DNA of 64,000 bases from NCBI GenBank assembly GCA_016933275.1, contig JAFGBI010000225.1, positions 94,622 to 158,621 of the forward strand, given 5' to 3'. Under the pieces are notes generated by a model. The model saw only the letters and a list, made by a program, of their open reading frames with translations. It was not told where the DNA came from and did not search any database. A program made the translations under genes and the position numbers. Source of the DNA: Polyangiaceae bacterium. GTDB lineage: Bacteria > Myxococcota_A > Polyangia > Polyangiales > Polyangiaceae. Below, one piece after another: positions 19,790 to 29,449 of this stretch. How positions within the stretch are numbered: position 1 is the first letter of the stretch; every line of letters starts with the position of its first letter.

Positions 19790-20248
19790 GGACGGCGGGG
19801 GCAGGCCCCACCGCTCGATCGGTGGCGAAAACCGCCGGTCGGCGCGACATTGGATGCCGCGCTGCGTCGTCGCCGGGCACCCCGCCATGGGGCCGGTGGG
19901 GAGAGCAGACCAGGACGCCGCCGCCCCACCGGTCTCGCGGACCGAACCACGAGGCAGGGGTTTCCCCGAGGAGCTGCGGGCGATCCCGGAGCCTGGTCTT
20001 CGCGCGGACCGCGCTCGCCTCGGCGCGCAGGGGCGGACGCGCTGTGGACGGCGGGTCGATAGGCCAGCGCCCTCGCCGCACCGACCGCCCGTCGCGGGAA
20101 ACCCGCCGGAAGCCCCTGCCCGTCGCGATCCCGCTGCGGCACCGAAGCCGACGCCAAGGCCCGCAGACGGCGATCCAGAGCCCGGGATCGCCAGCGAAAA
20201 GCCGGGCCACCGCTACCTTCACGCCGGGGTCGAAGCTAGGATGGCCCG

Positions 20249-21664
20249 GTGACCGCGCGGAAGCTGGGGCTGTGGTCGGGCGTGGGGCTGACCATGGCGG
20301 ACATGGTCGGCGTGGGCGTGCTGACCACCGCGGGGTTCATGGCGCTCGACCTGTCACCGCGGCTCATCCTTCTCGACTGGCTGCTCGGTGGGCTGCTCGC
20401 CGTGTGCGGCTCGCTGGCGTACGCGCGCCTCGCCTGGATGGTGCCACGATCCGGCGGCGAGTATCGGTACCTCTCGAGCATGCTCCATCCCGCGGTCGGG
20501 TACTTCGCCGGGTGGACATCCCTCCTCGTCGGCTTCTCCGTCCCCGTGGCGTTGGCGGCCCTCGGCGCGGGTGCGTTCGGGGAAACCGTGCTGGTCGGCG
20601 CCGACGGTCGCCTCATCGCCGCCGCGCTGATCGTCGGCGTCACCATCGCCCACGCCGTCGGGTTGCGGGCCGCGAAATGGACGCAGGACCTGCTCGCGGC
20701 GACGAAGGCGGTGCTCATCGTCGCCTTCATCGCCCTGGGCATCACCTTCGGGACCAATCGGCTGCCCGAGTGGACCCCTGCTGATCCCGAGGCTGGCTTC
20801 CCCCTGCGCGCGTTCTTCACGTCGCTCATCTTCATCACGTTCTGCTACACGGGCTGGAACGCTGCGACCTACGCCTCCGAGGAGTTCGAAAACCCGCGCC
20901 GCGACGTGCCACGCGCGATGCTCGTCGGTTGCCTCATCGTCACGGGGCTCTACCTGGTCGTAAACTGGGTGTTCGTCACCAACCTGACCCAGAGCGACTT
21001 GTCGCAGTGGATCAAGGGCGACACCGACCGCGTGACGCTGGCGCACCTGGTGGTGAAAAACCTCCTCGGGTCGAGGGCTGCCGTCGCGATGTCCATCGTG
21101 GTCATGATCGCGCTCACCTCGGCGATCAGCGCGATGACCCTGATCGGGCCACGGGTGTACGCCGCCATGGCGGCCGACCATTTCCTCCCCTCCGTGTTGG
21201 CCGCCCGCGCCGGGAAGCCGCCGATCGGCTCGTTGGTGCTGCAATGCTCACTGGCAACGAGCCTGGTGTTCCTCTCGGGGTTCCGCGAGCTGCTCAACAA
21301 CGTGGGCTCGATCCTGGCCATCGTGTCTGCGATCACGGTGCTCTCGCTCTTTCGGCGGCGGCGGTGGCGACGGGGCGAACGTCCGCCGCTCTCGGCGATG
21401 ATCGGAGCCTTGGCCTACGCGGGCATGTCCGCGTGGATGGTCTGGTTCTCGATCCAGTCCTCCAAGCGGGTCGACGTGATCGGTTTCGGCGTCCCGACGG
21501 TCGTGCTGTGGATGATCGGGATCTTCGTGGTGGCGATGGCAGCCTACGGCCTGACACGCGCGCTTCGTCCCGATGCCGGCGCGGCCGCGCCCCGCCGCAA
21601 CTCCGATCGTTCAAACGAAGGGTTCGTGGCCGTACGAGCGTCGATGATCCCTCCTGGCGAGTAG
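20249..21664 (+). CDS. APC-superfamily amino acid permease
   Basis: ~12 TM; LGLWSGVGLTMADMVGVGVLTTAGFMALDLSPRLILLDWLLGGLLAVCGSLAYARLAWMVPRSGGEYRYL. Confidence 0.8.
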   Translation: MTARKLGLWSGVGLTMADMVGVGVLTTAGFMALDLSPRLILLDWLLGGLLAVCGSLAYARLAWMVPRSGGEYRYLSSMLHPAVGYFAGWTSLLVGFSVPVALAALGAGAFGETVLVGADGRLIAAALIVGVTIAHAVGLRAAKWTQDLLAATKAVLIVAFIALGITFGTNRLPEWTPADPEAGFPLRAFFTSLIFITFCYTGWNAATYASEEFENPRRDVPRAMLVGCLIVTGLYLVVNWVFVTNLTQSDLSQWIKGDTDRVTLAHLVVKNLLGSRAAVAMSIVVMIALTSAISAMTLIGPRVYAAMAADHFLPSVLAARAGKPPIGSLVLQCSLATSLVFLSGFRELLNNVGSILAIVSAITVLSLFRRRRWRRGERPPLSAMIGALAYAGMSAWMVWFSIQSSKRVDVIGFGVPTVVLWMIGIFVVAMAAYGLTRALRPDAGAAAPRRNSDRSNEGFVAVRASMIPPGE

Positions 21665-21885
21665 GAGCTCCCTCCTGGCGAACAACCGGCGAACGGAGCG
21701 ACGAGGAGGCGCGCCTGACGCCCCGTGAGCGGAGCGCCCGATTCCGCCACCGCCTGCCCGTGACGGCGGCGGCCTCAGCGACGACCCTGATAGCCCGGTC
21801 ACCGCCCGACCGAGGTGGAGCGCTGCCAACCGGAAGGAAGACCCGCCGCCGGAGTCCGCCGTCGCGGACGACCAAGGACAGTCCT

Positions 21886-22386
21886 TCAGAACCCGAACGT
21901 CTTGCGGTTGGGTTCCTGAAACAGCGCCCATCCGATCACGATGCCGAACGGAAGACAGCCGCTCGGCAGGTAGAGGACCGCGAGCCCGAGCCCGAGCACG
22001 TAGCCCCATTTGGTACGCCGGCGAACACCGACCATGGCCGCGAAGTTCAGCGCGGTCAGAGCGACGCCGATCACGCACAGGAGCGCGCCGTAGCCGACGA
22101 GCACCCAGGCGCCCGCGTCCTGCTGCGGCAGCTCCGTGAACGGCACCACCACGGCGGCCGCCAGGCCACCGAGCGCGAACAGGAGGTAGCAGCCGCCGAC
22201 GATCGCGAGGCACACCTCGGCCGCGAGAAGCCAGCGCTCGTTCTGCCGTGAGGGAGACGTCTCGATCTGCATGGTCATGTGATCCCTCGAGCCCCCGAAT
22301 ACCACGGAGACGACGGCGGGTACCAACGCCGCTCCGCCCGCAGTCACGACGGGGGCGAGCGCGAGGCGTTCCGCGATGCTCGCCAT
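21886..22386 (-). CDS. Small membrane protein
   Basis: 166 aa ORF with four hydrophobic helices. Confidence 0.55.
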   Translation of the reverse strand: MASIAERLALAPVVTAGGAALVPAVVSVVFGGSRDHMTMQIETSPSRQNERWLLAAEVCLAIVGGCYLLFALGGLAAAVVVPFTELPQQDAGAWVLVGYGALLCVIGVALTALNFAAMVGVRRRTKWGYVLGLGLAVLYLPSGCLPFGIVIGWALFQEPNRKTFGF

Positions 22387-22472
22387 CGACCGGCAGGTGG
22401 GGCCGGCTCCTCCCAGCCGACTCGGGACCGCGGTGCTGGCGGCGATTGACGAGACCCTAAGGGTATCGTTTC

Positions 22473-22928
22473 ATGAGGCGCATGAGGAAAGCCGAGGCTT
22501 GGCTGGTGGTAGTCGTCGGGTTGGGGCTGGTGGGCGGCTGCGGTGATGACGGAGGCGAGGACGACGGTGGTGGCTCGGGGGGACGAGCCGCGACCGGCGG
22601 GACGAGCAATGGCGGCAGCGGGCCAGCCGGGACTACGAACGGCGGCTCCGGAGCCGGGATGGATGGCACGGGGGCGACGGGCGGCGGCGAGGACCCCTGC
22701 GAGCGTGGTTGCGTCGAGACGATGGCGGCAAGCTGCGAGAACGGGCCGAGTTCTCAGGGCGAATGCGTGAGCGACTGCCACGCCCTCCAGGACGGCGATT
22801 GTGGGGCCGAGTACGACGCGTTCCAGGCCTGCGCCGAAGGGGAGACCATCACCTGTAGCTCGCTGGGGATCCCCATGGTCGAGGCGTGCATGACGGAGCA
22901 GCTCGCGTTCATCGCGTGCCTGACCTGA
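22473..22928 (+). CDS. Cys-rich lipoprotein
   Basis: Lipobox GLGLVGGCGDDGG, Gly/Ser/Thr-rich linker, Cys-rich C-terminus. Confidence 0.6.
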   Translation: MRRMRKAEAWLVVVVGLGLVGGCGDDGGEDDGGGSGGRAATGGTSNGGSGPAGTTNGGSGAGMDGTGATGGGEDPCERGCVETMAASCENGPSSQGECVSDCHALQDGDCGAEYDAFQACAEGETITCSSLGIPMVEACMTEQLAFIACLT

Positions 22929-22985
22929 TCGAAACCCCGCCAGGCCCTCGGCGCGCACCGAGCGCACACCGGAGCCACTCCGGCG

Positions 22986-23792
22986 CTACCCACTCGGCAG
23001 CACGGGCTCGGGGCCGTCACCCGCGATCTCGCGGTAGACGCGGACGAGGAGAGCGATGGGGAACATCGGCCCGATCACGGGTACGTACTGGGCAACCATC
23101 GTGACGAGGAGGTAGACGAGGAAGAACCTCAGGTACCAGCCGAGATCGCTCCTCACTTCCCGCGCGGACCGGCGGAGCGCGGCCCCGACCGGCAGCCCGT
23201 GCAGCATGACGAGCGGCGAGGCAAGCAGCAGCAGGAAGGCGACGATGAGGCCGGGGACATAGCAGAAGAGCGCACCGAGCACGGAGAGCGTCATCACCGC
23301 CACCGTCACCCCCACGCTGGCCCCGAGGCGCTGTCGCGCCGTCGAGAACGCCGTCCCGAACCCCAGCGCTGCCTCGCCCCGCTGGTGGGCGGCGATGCCG
23401 CGCAACAGGCTCGCGTAGAACGCGGCGCTCACCACCGAGAGCACGAGGACCAGGCCGATGATCCCGACGGACATGCCCACCAAAACGAGCGCCGACATCG
23501 CCTCGCCAGAGCCGCCGCTGGCTTGATTCGCGGAGTCCGCGATGACGGCGACCATGATCACCGCGCCATACAGCAGCATGATGACCAGGGCCAGACCCAT
23601 GGCCACCACCATGAAGCCCAGTCCAGCCAGCGCGTAGGGACCGAGATCGCGCATGAATTCCTGCATCGTCTCGTTGAAGACGCGACCGATCTCCGGCTTC
23701 TGGCCGCCGGGACGGCGAACCGGGTCGGGAGCGGGCGCGCCGGGGCTCCCGTACCCCGAGCCCGGCGGTGGAACGTAGATCGACGGCTGCAT
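22986..23792 (-). CDS. Polytopic membrane protein
   Basis: 268 aa, ~6 hydrophobic helices after a Pro-rich N-terminus. Confidence 0.65.
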   Translation of the reverse strand: MQPSIYVPPPGSGYGSPGAPAPDPVRRPGGQKPEIGRVFNETMQEFMRDLGPYALAGLGFMVVAMGLALVIMLLYGAVIMVAVIADSANQASGGSGEAMSALVLVGMSVGIIGLVLVLSVVSAAFYASLLRGIAAHQRGEAALGFGTAFSTARQRLGASVGVTVAVMTLSVLGALFCYVPGLIVAFLLLLASPLVMLHGLPVGAALRRSAREVRSDLGWYLRFFLVYLLVTMVAQYVPVIGPMFPIALLVRVYREIAGDGPEPVLPSG

Positions 23793-23816
23793 CGCAGTGA
23801 ATCCTCGAGGTGAATC

Positions 23817-23882
23817 GGCCAGCTGTCAAAGCGTTCCGCCGTTCGCGCACCCTCGATCGGCGGCACGCTTTGACAGCTGGCC
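23817..23882. repeat. Long imperfect palindrome (24-nt arms, one mismatch, ~18-nt loop)
   Basis: GGCCAGCTGTCAAAGCGTtCCGCC ... GGCGGcACGCTTTGACAGCTGGCC; outer 17 nt are exact reverse complements. Confidence 0.9.
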
Positions 23883-23985
23883 GTTCGCGGACCGATCCGA
23901 GCGTACCCGAGGTGGCGGCAGTGGCTCACCAAGCCGGCGATCGGATCCACGCGCGGCCGAGCCTACGACGCTCCGCCATCGCGCC

Positions 23986-25437
23986 TCAGTACCCGAAGTC
24001 GACCCCTCGCCGGGGTGGTGCCGGGGGTCGCGGCGCCACCGGGTTCGGTCGTGGCGCTGGCGACTCGGCGCGCCCCGCGGGGCTGACCGGCGGACGCGCG
24101 GCCGTCGCCCTGAGCGCGGCCGAGGGGGCAGCTGAGGCGCTCGCGCTCGGCGATGACTCGGGACCGTTCTCGGGCTCCGCCGACGCGGGCGCTTCTGCCG
24201 ACGTGGATCCTTCGGGCACGCCAGGGCCCTCTGCGGAGGCCGGCACCTCGAGCGCCGAGGGAACAGGCTCCGTGGCCGTGGCCGAGGCCGCGAGTGCCCC
24301 ATCCGTGGAGGCGCCGCGTCCGAACAAGAAGAAGAGGCCGATCGCGACACCGCTGACGAACAGGACGGCGACCGCGCCGAAGCCGAGCAGGATCGGCAGG
24401 AAGCTTCGCTTGACCGGCGTCTCCTCCGCTTGGCTCGCGGACCAGTTGACGCGCGTGCCGCCCCCCGCGAGGCCGGAGTCGCCGGGCTCGAACCCGGTCG
24501 CCGCGGGCGCCGGCGGGCGGGGGGCGCCGGGCACGAGCTCGGAGACGTCACCCGGTGGAGGGACGGTGACGGCGGCTCCCTGCGCCATCCAGGCCTCGAT
24601 GGCCGTGGCCATCTCCTGCGCGGTCTGGAAGCGATGATTCACGTCGCGTGCCATCGCCTTGAGGATGATGCTCACGAACGCGGGATCGAGGTCGGGAACG
24701 ATGGTGAGCGGGGAGGGCACCTCCTCGAGCACGATCTTGAACATCAGCTGATTGAACGTCTGGGCGTCGAACGGTACCCGTCCGGTCACCGCCTCGTACA
24801 GGATCACCCCGACCGAGTAGAGGTCGCTGCGCGCGTCGGCGTCCCGGCTGCCGCTCGCCTGCTCCGGTGCCATGTAATAGGGCGTGCCCATCACCGCTCC
24901 GGTGCGGGTCATGCGCATGCCGTCGTTGGCGAGGGGCTGGAACTTGGAGATCCCGAAATCGATGATCTTGACGAAGTCGCGGACGCCCGCCTTCTCCTTG
25001 AGGACGAAGATGTTGTCGGGCTTGAGGTCCCGGTGGACGATGCCAGCCGCGTGGGCTGCCGCCAGGCCTTTCAAGACCTGCCAGGCCAGCGGGGCGACCT
25101 GCTGGGGTGTTATCCGTCCCGTTCGATGGATCCGATGGGAGAGCGGCTCGCCATCGAGGTACTCCATCACCATGAAGCGTTCTCCATCGGACAACGCCCC
25201 GAGATCGAGGACCTCCATGATGTGATCGCTGCCGATCCGGCCGGCCGCCTGCGCCTCGCGCTCGAACCGCTGCACCGCCTCGTTGCTCTCCCCGAAGCTC
25301 GGGTGCAGGACCTTGATGGCCACTCGCCGATTGATCCGCTCGTTCTCCCCTTCGAAGACCGCGCCCATCCCGCCCTCCCCAATGAGCGCGACGATCCGGT
25401 ACTTGCCTTCGATGATGTCGCCGATGTTGAAGGCCAT
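23986..25437 (-). CDS. Ser/Thr protein kinase (Pkn family) with TM and Pro/Ala-rich extracytoplasmic tail
   Basis: MAFNIGDIIEGKYRIVALIGEGGMGAVFEG..VAIKVL, IVHRDLKPDNIF, IIDFGIS, GTPYYMAPEQ; start at 25437. Confidence 0.9.
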   Translation of the reverse strand: MAFNIGDIIEGKYRIVALIGEGGMGAVFEGENERINRRVAIKVLHPSFGESNEAVQRFEREAQAAGRIGSDHIMEVLDLGALSDGERFMVMEYLDGEPLSHRIHRTGRITPQQVAPLAWQVLKGLAAAHAAGIVHRDLKPDNIFVLKEKAGVRDFVKIIDFGISKFQPLANDGMRMTRTGAVMGTPYYMAPEQASGSRDADARSDLYSVGVILYEAVTGRVPFDAQTFNQLMFKIVLEEVPSPLTIVPDLDPAFVSIILKAMARDVNHRFQTAQEMATAIEAWMAQGAAVTVPPPGDVSELVPGAPRPPAPAATGFEPGDSGLAGGGTRVNWSASQAEETPVKRSFLPILLGFGAVAVLFVSGVAIGLFFLFGRGASTDGALAASATATEPVPSALEVPASAEGPGVPEGSTSAEAPASAEPENGPESSPSASASAAPSAALRATAARPPVSPAGRAESPAPRPNPVAPRPPAPPRRGVDFGY

Positions 25438-25823
25438 GGTCTTTCCCCAGCTCGGGCGATGTATTTCGGGACCCACCGCCATTACGGTCTGAATCAGCTT
25501 ACGGAATTCTGCAACGAGGTTCTTCGCCCACCCTAGCCGACGCCCGCCTCCGCCGTCCCCGAGACCGCGCCGCGCCGCGGGGGGCATGGCTCGTCCCGAA
25601 CCCCACGCCGCGGGAGCGCTGGCGGCTCAGATCCGAACACTTCCGATGCCTTGGCAGATAGTCGCCCGGTTCCTCCCCACCGGCGGCCGGCGCCGACGGC
25701 CGATGGTGCTGCCACCCCATCACCCGACGAGATCGCGGGCAGAACCACGGGTCACCCTGGGCAAGCCCCCGAGACCACCCCACAGGATGCCCTGCTCGGA
25801 CCCTCGCCCTCCCCCGCGCCGTC

Positions 25824-26897
25824 GTGTTAGCCTCCACGGTCATGGTGGGCCTGACGAGGTTGGTCGTACCGTTCGCCGTCGCCGCGGCGCTTGGTCTGGT
25901 GTCAATGGGTGCGTTCGGGCAGTCCGATACCGAACGCGCTGGCGCCCGCGCTGCGGCCGAGGCCGGAGTCCGGGCCTACAGCGAGGAGAAGTATCAGGAG
26001 GCGCTCGACCTCTTCACCCGAGCCGAGAGCCTGGTCCACGCTCCCCCCCACCTTCTATACATCGCCCGGTCCGAGGAGAAGCTCGGCCACCTGGTGGCGG
26101 CCAAGGAGGCCTACAACAAGATCGTCCGCGAGGCGGTGCCGGCATCGGCGCCGCTAGCGTTCGTGAACGCGAGGACCGACGCGGAGAGGGAGCTGGCCGC
26201 CCTCGAGCCGCGGATCCCAGTCGTCACGGTGGTGGTGGAGGGAAACGGGGCGAACGAGGCCATGGTGACGGTGAACGGCGAGGAGCTCCCCAAGGCCCTG
26301 GTCGGGATCCCGCATCCCATGGACCCAGGCGAACACCACTTTCAGGCCAAGATCGGCAATGCGGCCAGTGAGGTGGTGACCAGAACGGTAGCAGAGCGGT
26401 CCGCCGAGACCATCACCCTCACCCTGGTCGGCGATCCCGGGACCGCGGCGACCGCAGCGACGGCCCAAGCGGAGCAGCCTGCGGTCGCGCCGCCCGTGGA
26501 ACCCCAACCGTCCGCGGCGGCCGACGCCGATCGGGGCACCAAACCGAGCAAGATCCCGGCCTACGTCGCCTTCGGCGTCGGTGGCGTCGGTGTCATCGCC
26601 GGCACGGTGTTCCTCGTCGTGCGGGGGAGCAAGCAATCCGAATCGGACTCGCTGTTCGACGAGTGTCTCGGCCGCGTGTGCTCCCAGGACGAGCGAGACG
26701 ACATCGTCGACATGGACAAGAGCGCGGCGAGCGCGGGTACCATGAGCTGGGTTGGCTACGCCGTGGGCGCAGCGGGGATCGGTACCGGGGTGGCGCTGCT
26801 CGTCACGAGCAAGCAGGGCAAGCGAGAGCAGGCCGAAGGCACGTTCGTGCGACCCTTCGTGGGCGCGGCGCACGCCGGGCTCTACGGTCGTTTCTGA
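25824..26897 (+). CDS. TPR/PEGA-like periplasmic protein with TM helices
   Basis: Signal-like N-terminus, YSEEKYQEALDLFTRAESLVHAPPHLLYIARSEEKLGHLVAAKEAY, C-terminal TM region. Confidence 0.6.
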   Translation: MLASTVMVGLTRLVVPFAVAAALGLVSMGAFGQSDTERAGARAAAEAGVRAYSEEKYQEALDLFTRAESLVHAPPHLLYIARSEEKLGHLVAAKEAYNKIVREAVPASAPLAFVNARTDAERELAALEPRIPVVTVVVEGNGANEAMVTVNGEELPKALVGIPHPMDPGEHHFQAKIGNAASEVVTRTVAERSAETITLTLVGDPGTAATAATAQAEQPAVAPPVEPQPSAAADADRGTKPSKIPAYVAFGVGGVGVIAGTVFLVVRGSKQSESDSLFDECLGRVCSQDERDDIVDMDKSAASAGTMSWVGYAVGAAGIGTGVALLVTSKQGKREQAEGTFVRPFVGAAHAGLYGRF

Positions 26898-26909
26898 AAG
26901 GCGATTCGA

Positions 26910-29225
26910 ATGGCGACGAACGGGCTGGGACTGCGACGGTGGGCGGTGGTTTCCGGGATCGGGGCGATCTGGGTGTTCGCGTGCACGGCGAAGGACCGAG
27001 ATCTCTCCGAGTTGATGGATGACGAGGGGACGGAGACGGGAGCCAGGGGCGGAGCAGCGGGCGCGGATGCCGGGACGAACGGCGGCGGGGGCGGGGAGCC
27101 TGGCGTCGGCGGCAGTGGAGCCACGGTACCCGGTGGGGCCGCGGGTGCGGAGCCGGGTGGCACCGCGGGGACCGGGGCCACGGAACCGGGTGGCGCCGCA
27201 GGCGCGGAGCCGGGTGGCACCGGTGGCCAGGCGGGACAAGGCGCCGGCAGCGCTGGGGAAGCGGGGGCGATGGGAGGCGGCGCGGGTGGCGTCGTCGCCT
27301 GCGTGGATCCCCAGACGATGTGCCTCGGGGTGTGCACGGATCTCGCCACGGACGCAGCCAACTGCGGCGTCTGCGGCAACGACTGCGGGGAGGGCAAGAC
27401 CTGCGCGGACCATGTCTGCGTCTGCGACGACGAGCACCTGAATTGCGCCGCCGTCTGCATCGACCCGAACACCGACGACGACAACTGCGGCGGCTGCGGG
27501 ACCGAATGCCCTGACGACCGCGCCTGCGCCGAGGGGATCTGTACCTGCGCGGCGCCGCTGATCGAGTGCGACGGTCGGTGCGTCTACCCCGCCTCGGACA
27601 TCACCAATTGCGGGGAGTGCGGCCGTCGCTGCAGCGTGGGGGCATCCTGTATCGACTCGGATTGCCGTTGCCCGGAGGGCCGCGAGCTCTGCGAGGTCGA
27701 GGGCATCGAGCTTTGCCTCGACACGTCCTCCGACACCAACAACTGCGGTGGCTGCGGCGATGCCTGCGGCGCCAACCAGGTGTGCGCGAACAGCGAGTGC
27801 GAGTGCACCGGCGGGCTCGCGCTCTGCGACGGCGAGTGCGTCAACACCAACGCCGACGGTGAGAATTGCGGCCAGTGTAACCACACGTGCACGGGCGGTA
27901 CGTACTGCGTGGGGGGCAATTGCCAGTCGGACTGCGTGTTGGACATCTGCGGCGCCTCCTGCGTGGACCTCGACACCAACATCCAGCACTGCGGCCAGTG
28001 CGACCACGCCTGTGCGCTGCCGCATGCCACCCAAATCTGTTCGGACGGAGTCTGCGGCCTCGGCCCCTGCGACACGAACTGGTACGACCTCGACCAGGAC
28101 GTGGACACGGGCTGCGAGTACCTCTGCACGTCCGATCCACTCGTAACGGAGTCCTGCTCCGACCCGAACCTCTCGAGGGACGGCAGCGACAACGACTGCG
28201 ACGGAGACACCGACTGCGCGTTCATCGAAGCGACCTTCCCGGAGTCCGGCAAGGCGGCCGCCGCCGAGGACGTGTTCATCAAGATCCAGAAGCTCTACGA
28301 TGCGGCGGTCACCTTCCAGTGTCGCTCGGCCAAGGTGGGCTCGGAGCTGCCGCCGACCTGGTCGCCCTGCCCCACCGCCGCCAGCGACCCGTACAAGGTC
28401 CTGCCCTGGACAGCAGACCAGTCGTCGGACCCGGCGAACGACGGGCGCTGGATGACCCAGGTGCGGATGCGGTTCACGGCCAACGGGCACGTGAGCGCGC
28501 CCACACCCGTGTTCCAGTATTACCTTCACCACAGCCTCAGCGGCGAGAAGGCCGAGATTTGCAAGCCGGCGGCCACCGACGCGGCCTTCTTCTCGGCAGC
28601 GAGTCCGTATCTGCTCGCCGGGATCGGCAGGCCGCCGACCTTCGCCGAGGCCGAGACGTACATCGCGAACCCGTTCATCAACGTGCCGTTCTCGCCGCCC
28701 ACCGTGCAGACGCTGTCCTGGGACCTCAACGGCCGGGACCGAACCATCGAGATGCTCTCGCTGAGGCGGCGGTTCGTGCTCGACGCGGCCCGCACGCTCC
28801 TGCTCGTCACGCGGGTCTATACCTCGAGGCGGGGCTCGGACGAGCGGATGGCTTGCGAGGTCGGCATGATCCACAAGCACGACTATTTCGACGGCTCCAC
28901 CTACGACATCAACCGTCAGTTCTACAACCACTGCGATGCCTGGGTGCTAAACCGGGCGGGCGCGGGCGTCTGTCTCGACGTCCAGTCGAGCGGGACGATT
29001 CGGGTCATGAACCCGACCAGCGCTCAGCTCAAGAAGCGCTTCCCCGCCACGGTCCTGTTCGACGACGCGGACAACCTCATGTGGAGGAAGCTCCAGGCGG
29101 GCGGTGCCTCCTCCTCGGACCACTTCTCGCCCAAGTGCTACACCGCGCCGGACTGCCCGCGCTCGGAAGAGGAGCTCTATCTGCCCGACCGAGACCTGTT
29201 CCCGGGTCTGCCGGATCTGCCCTGA
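26910..29225 (+). CDS. Large Cys-rich lipoprotein with repeated NCGxCGxxC modules
   Basis: Lipobox IWVFACTAKD; Gly/Ala/Thr linker; ~7 repeats of the type CxDxxxDxxNCGxCGxxCxxGxxCxxGxCxC. Confidence 0.75.
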   Translation: MATNGLGLRRWAVVSGIGAIWVFACTAKDRDLSELMDDEGTETGARGGAAGADAGTNGGGGGEPGVGGSGATVPGGAAGAEPGGTAGTGATEPGGAAGAEPGGTGGQAGQGAGSAGEAGAMGGGAGGVVACVDPQTMCLGVCTDLATDAANCGVCGNDCGEGKTCADHVCVCDDEHLNCAAVCIDPNTDDDNCGGCGTECPDDRACAEGICTCAAPLIECDGRCVYPASDITNCGECGRRCSVGASCIDSDCRCPEGRELCEVEGIELCLDTSSDTNNCGGCGDACGANQVCANSECECTGGLALCDGECVNTNADGENCGQCNHTCTGGTYCVGGNCQSDCVLDICGASCVDLDTNIQHCGQCDHACALPHATQICSDGVCGLGPCDTNWYDLDQDVDTGCEYLCTSDPLVTESCSDPNLSRDGSDNDCDGDTDCAFIEATFPESGKAAAAEDVFIKIQKLYDAAVTFQCRSAKVGSELPPTWSPCPTAASDPYKVLPWTADQSSDPANDGRWMTQVRMRFTANGHVSAPTPVFQYYLHHSLSGEKAEICKPAATDAAFFSAASPYLLAGIGRPPTFAEAETYIANPFINVPFSPPTVQTLSWDLNGRDRTIEMLSLRRRFVLDAARTLLLVTRVYTSRRGSDERMACEVGMIHKHDYFDGSTYDINRQFYNHCDAWVLNRAGAGVCLDVQSSGTIRVMNPTSAQLKKRFPATVLFDDADNLMWRKLQAGGASSSDHFSPKCYTAPDCPRSEEELYLPDRDLFPGLPDLP

Positions 29226-29239
29226 GCTCGGGTTTCGTT

Positions 29240-29449
29240 GGGCCTCGGGTGGCGCTACCATGGCTCCCGCCGGAGCGCCGGCGGCCCTCGCGACCCAGGT
29301 CGCGACCGTCCACGAGTCGTCATGGGGACCGCGGTCCCGGACGGCTCTCATACGGTCCCACTCGCCGGCGATCCGTACCTTCCCGCCGTCCGCTCCGGCA
29401 GTTCGTCCTTCCGACGTTGGTTGTTCGACGCCAGGCTGGCTGAGCAAAG
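29240..29449 (+). other. Hairpin-rich intergenic region upstream of RT gene; candidate ncRNA or 5'UTR
   Basis: TCGCGACCCAGGTCGCGA (29288-29305) immediately followed by outer stem CCGTCC (29306-29311)/GGACGG (29339-29344) enclosing perfect palindrome GGGACCGCGGTCCC (29325-29338). Confidence 0.35.

Noticed and set aside
26154-28931. 925-aa minus-strand ORF opposite the Cys-rich lipoprotein
   Set aside because: Antisense of two well-supported plus-strand genes; composition (VxVxGGxRxxA) is typical of antisense high-GC frames.
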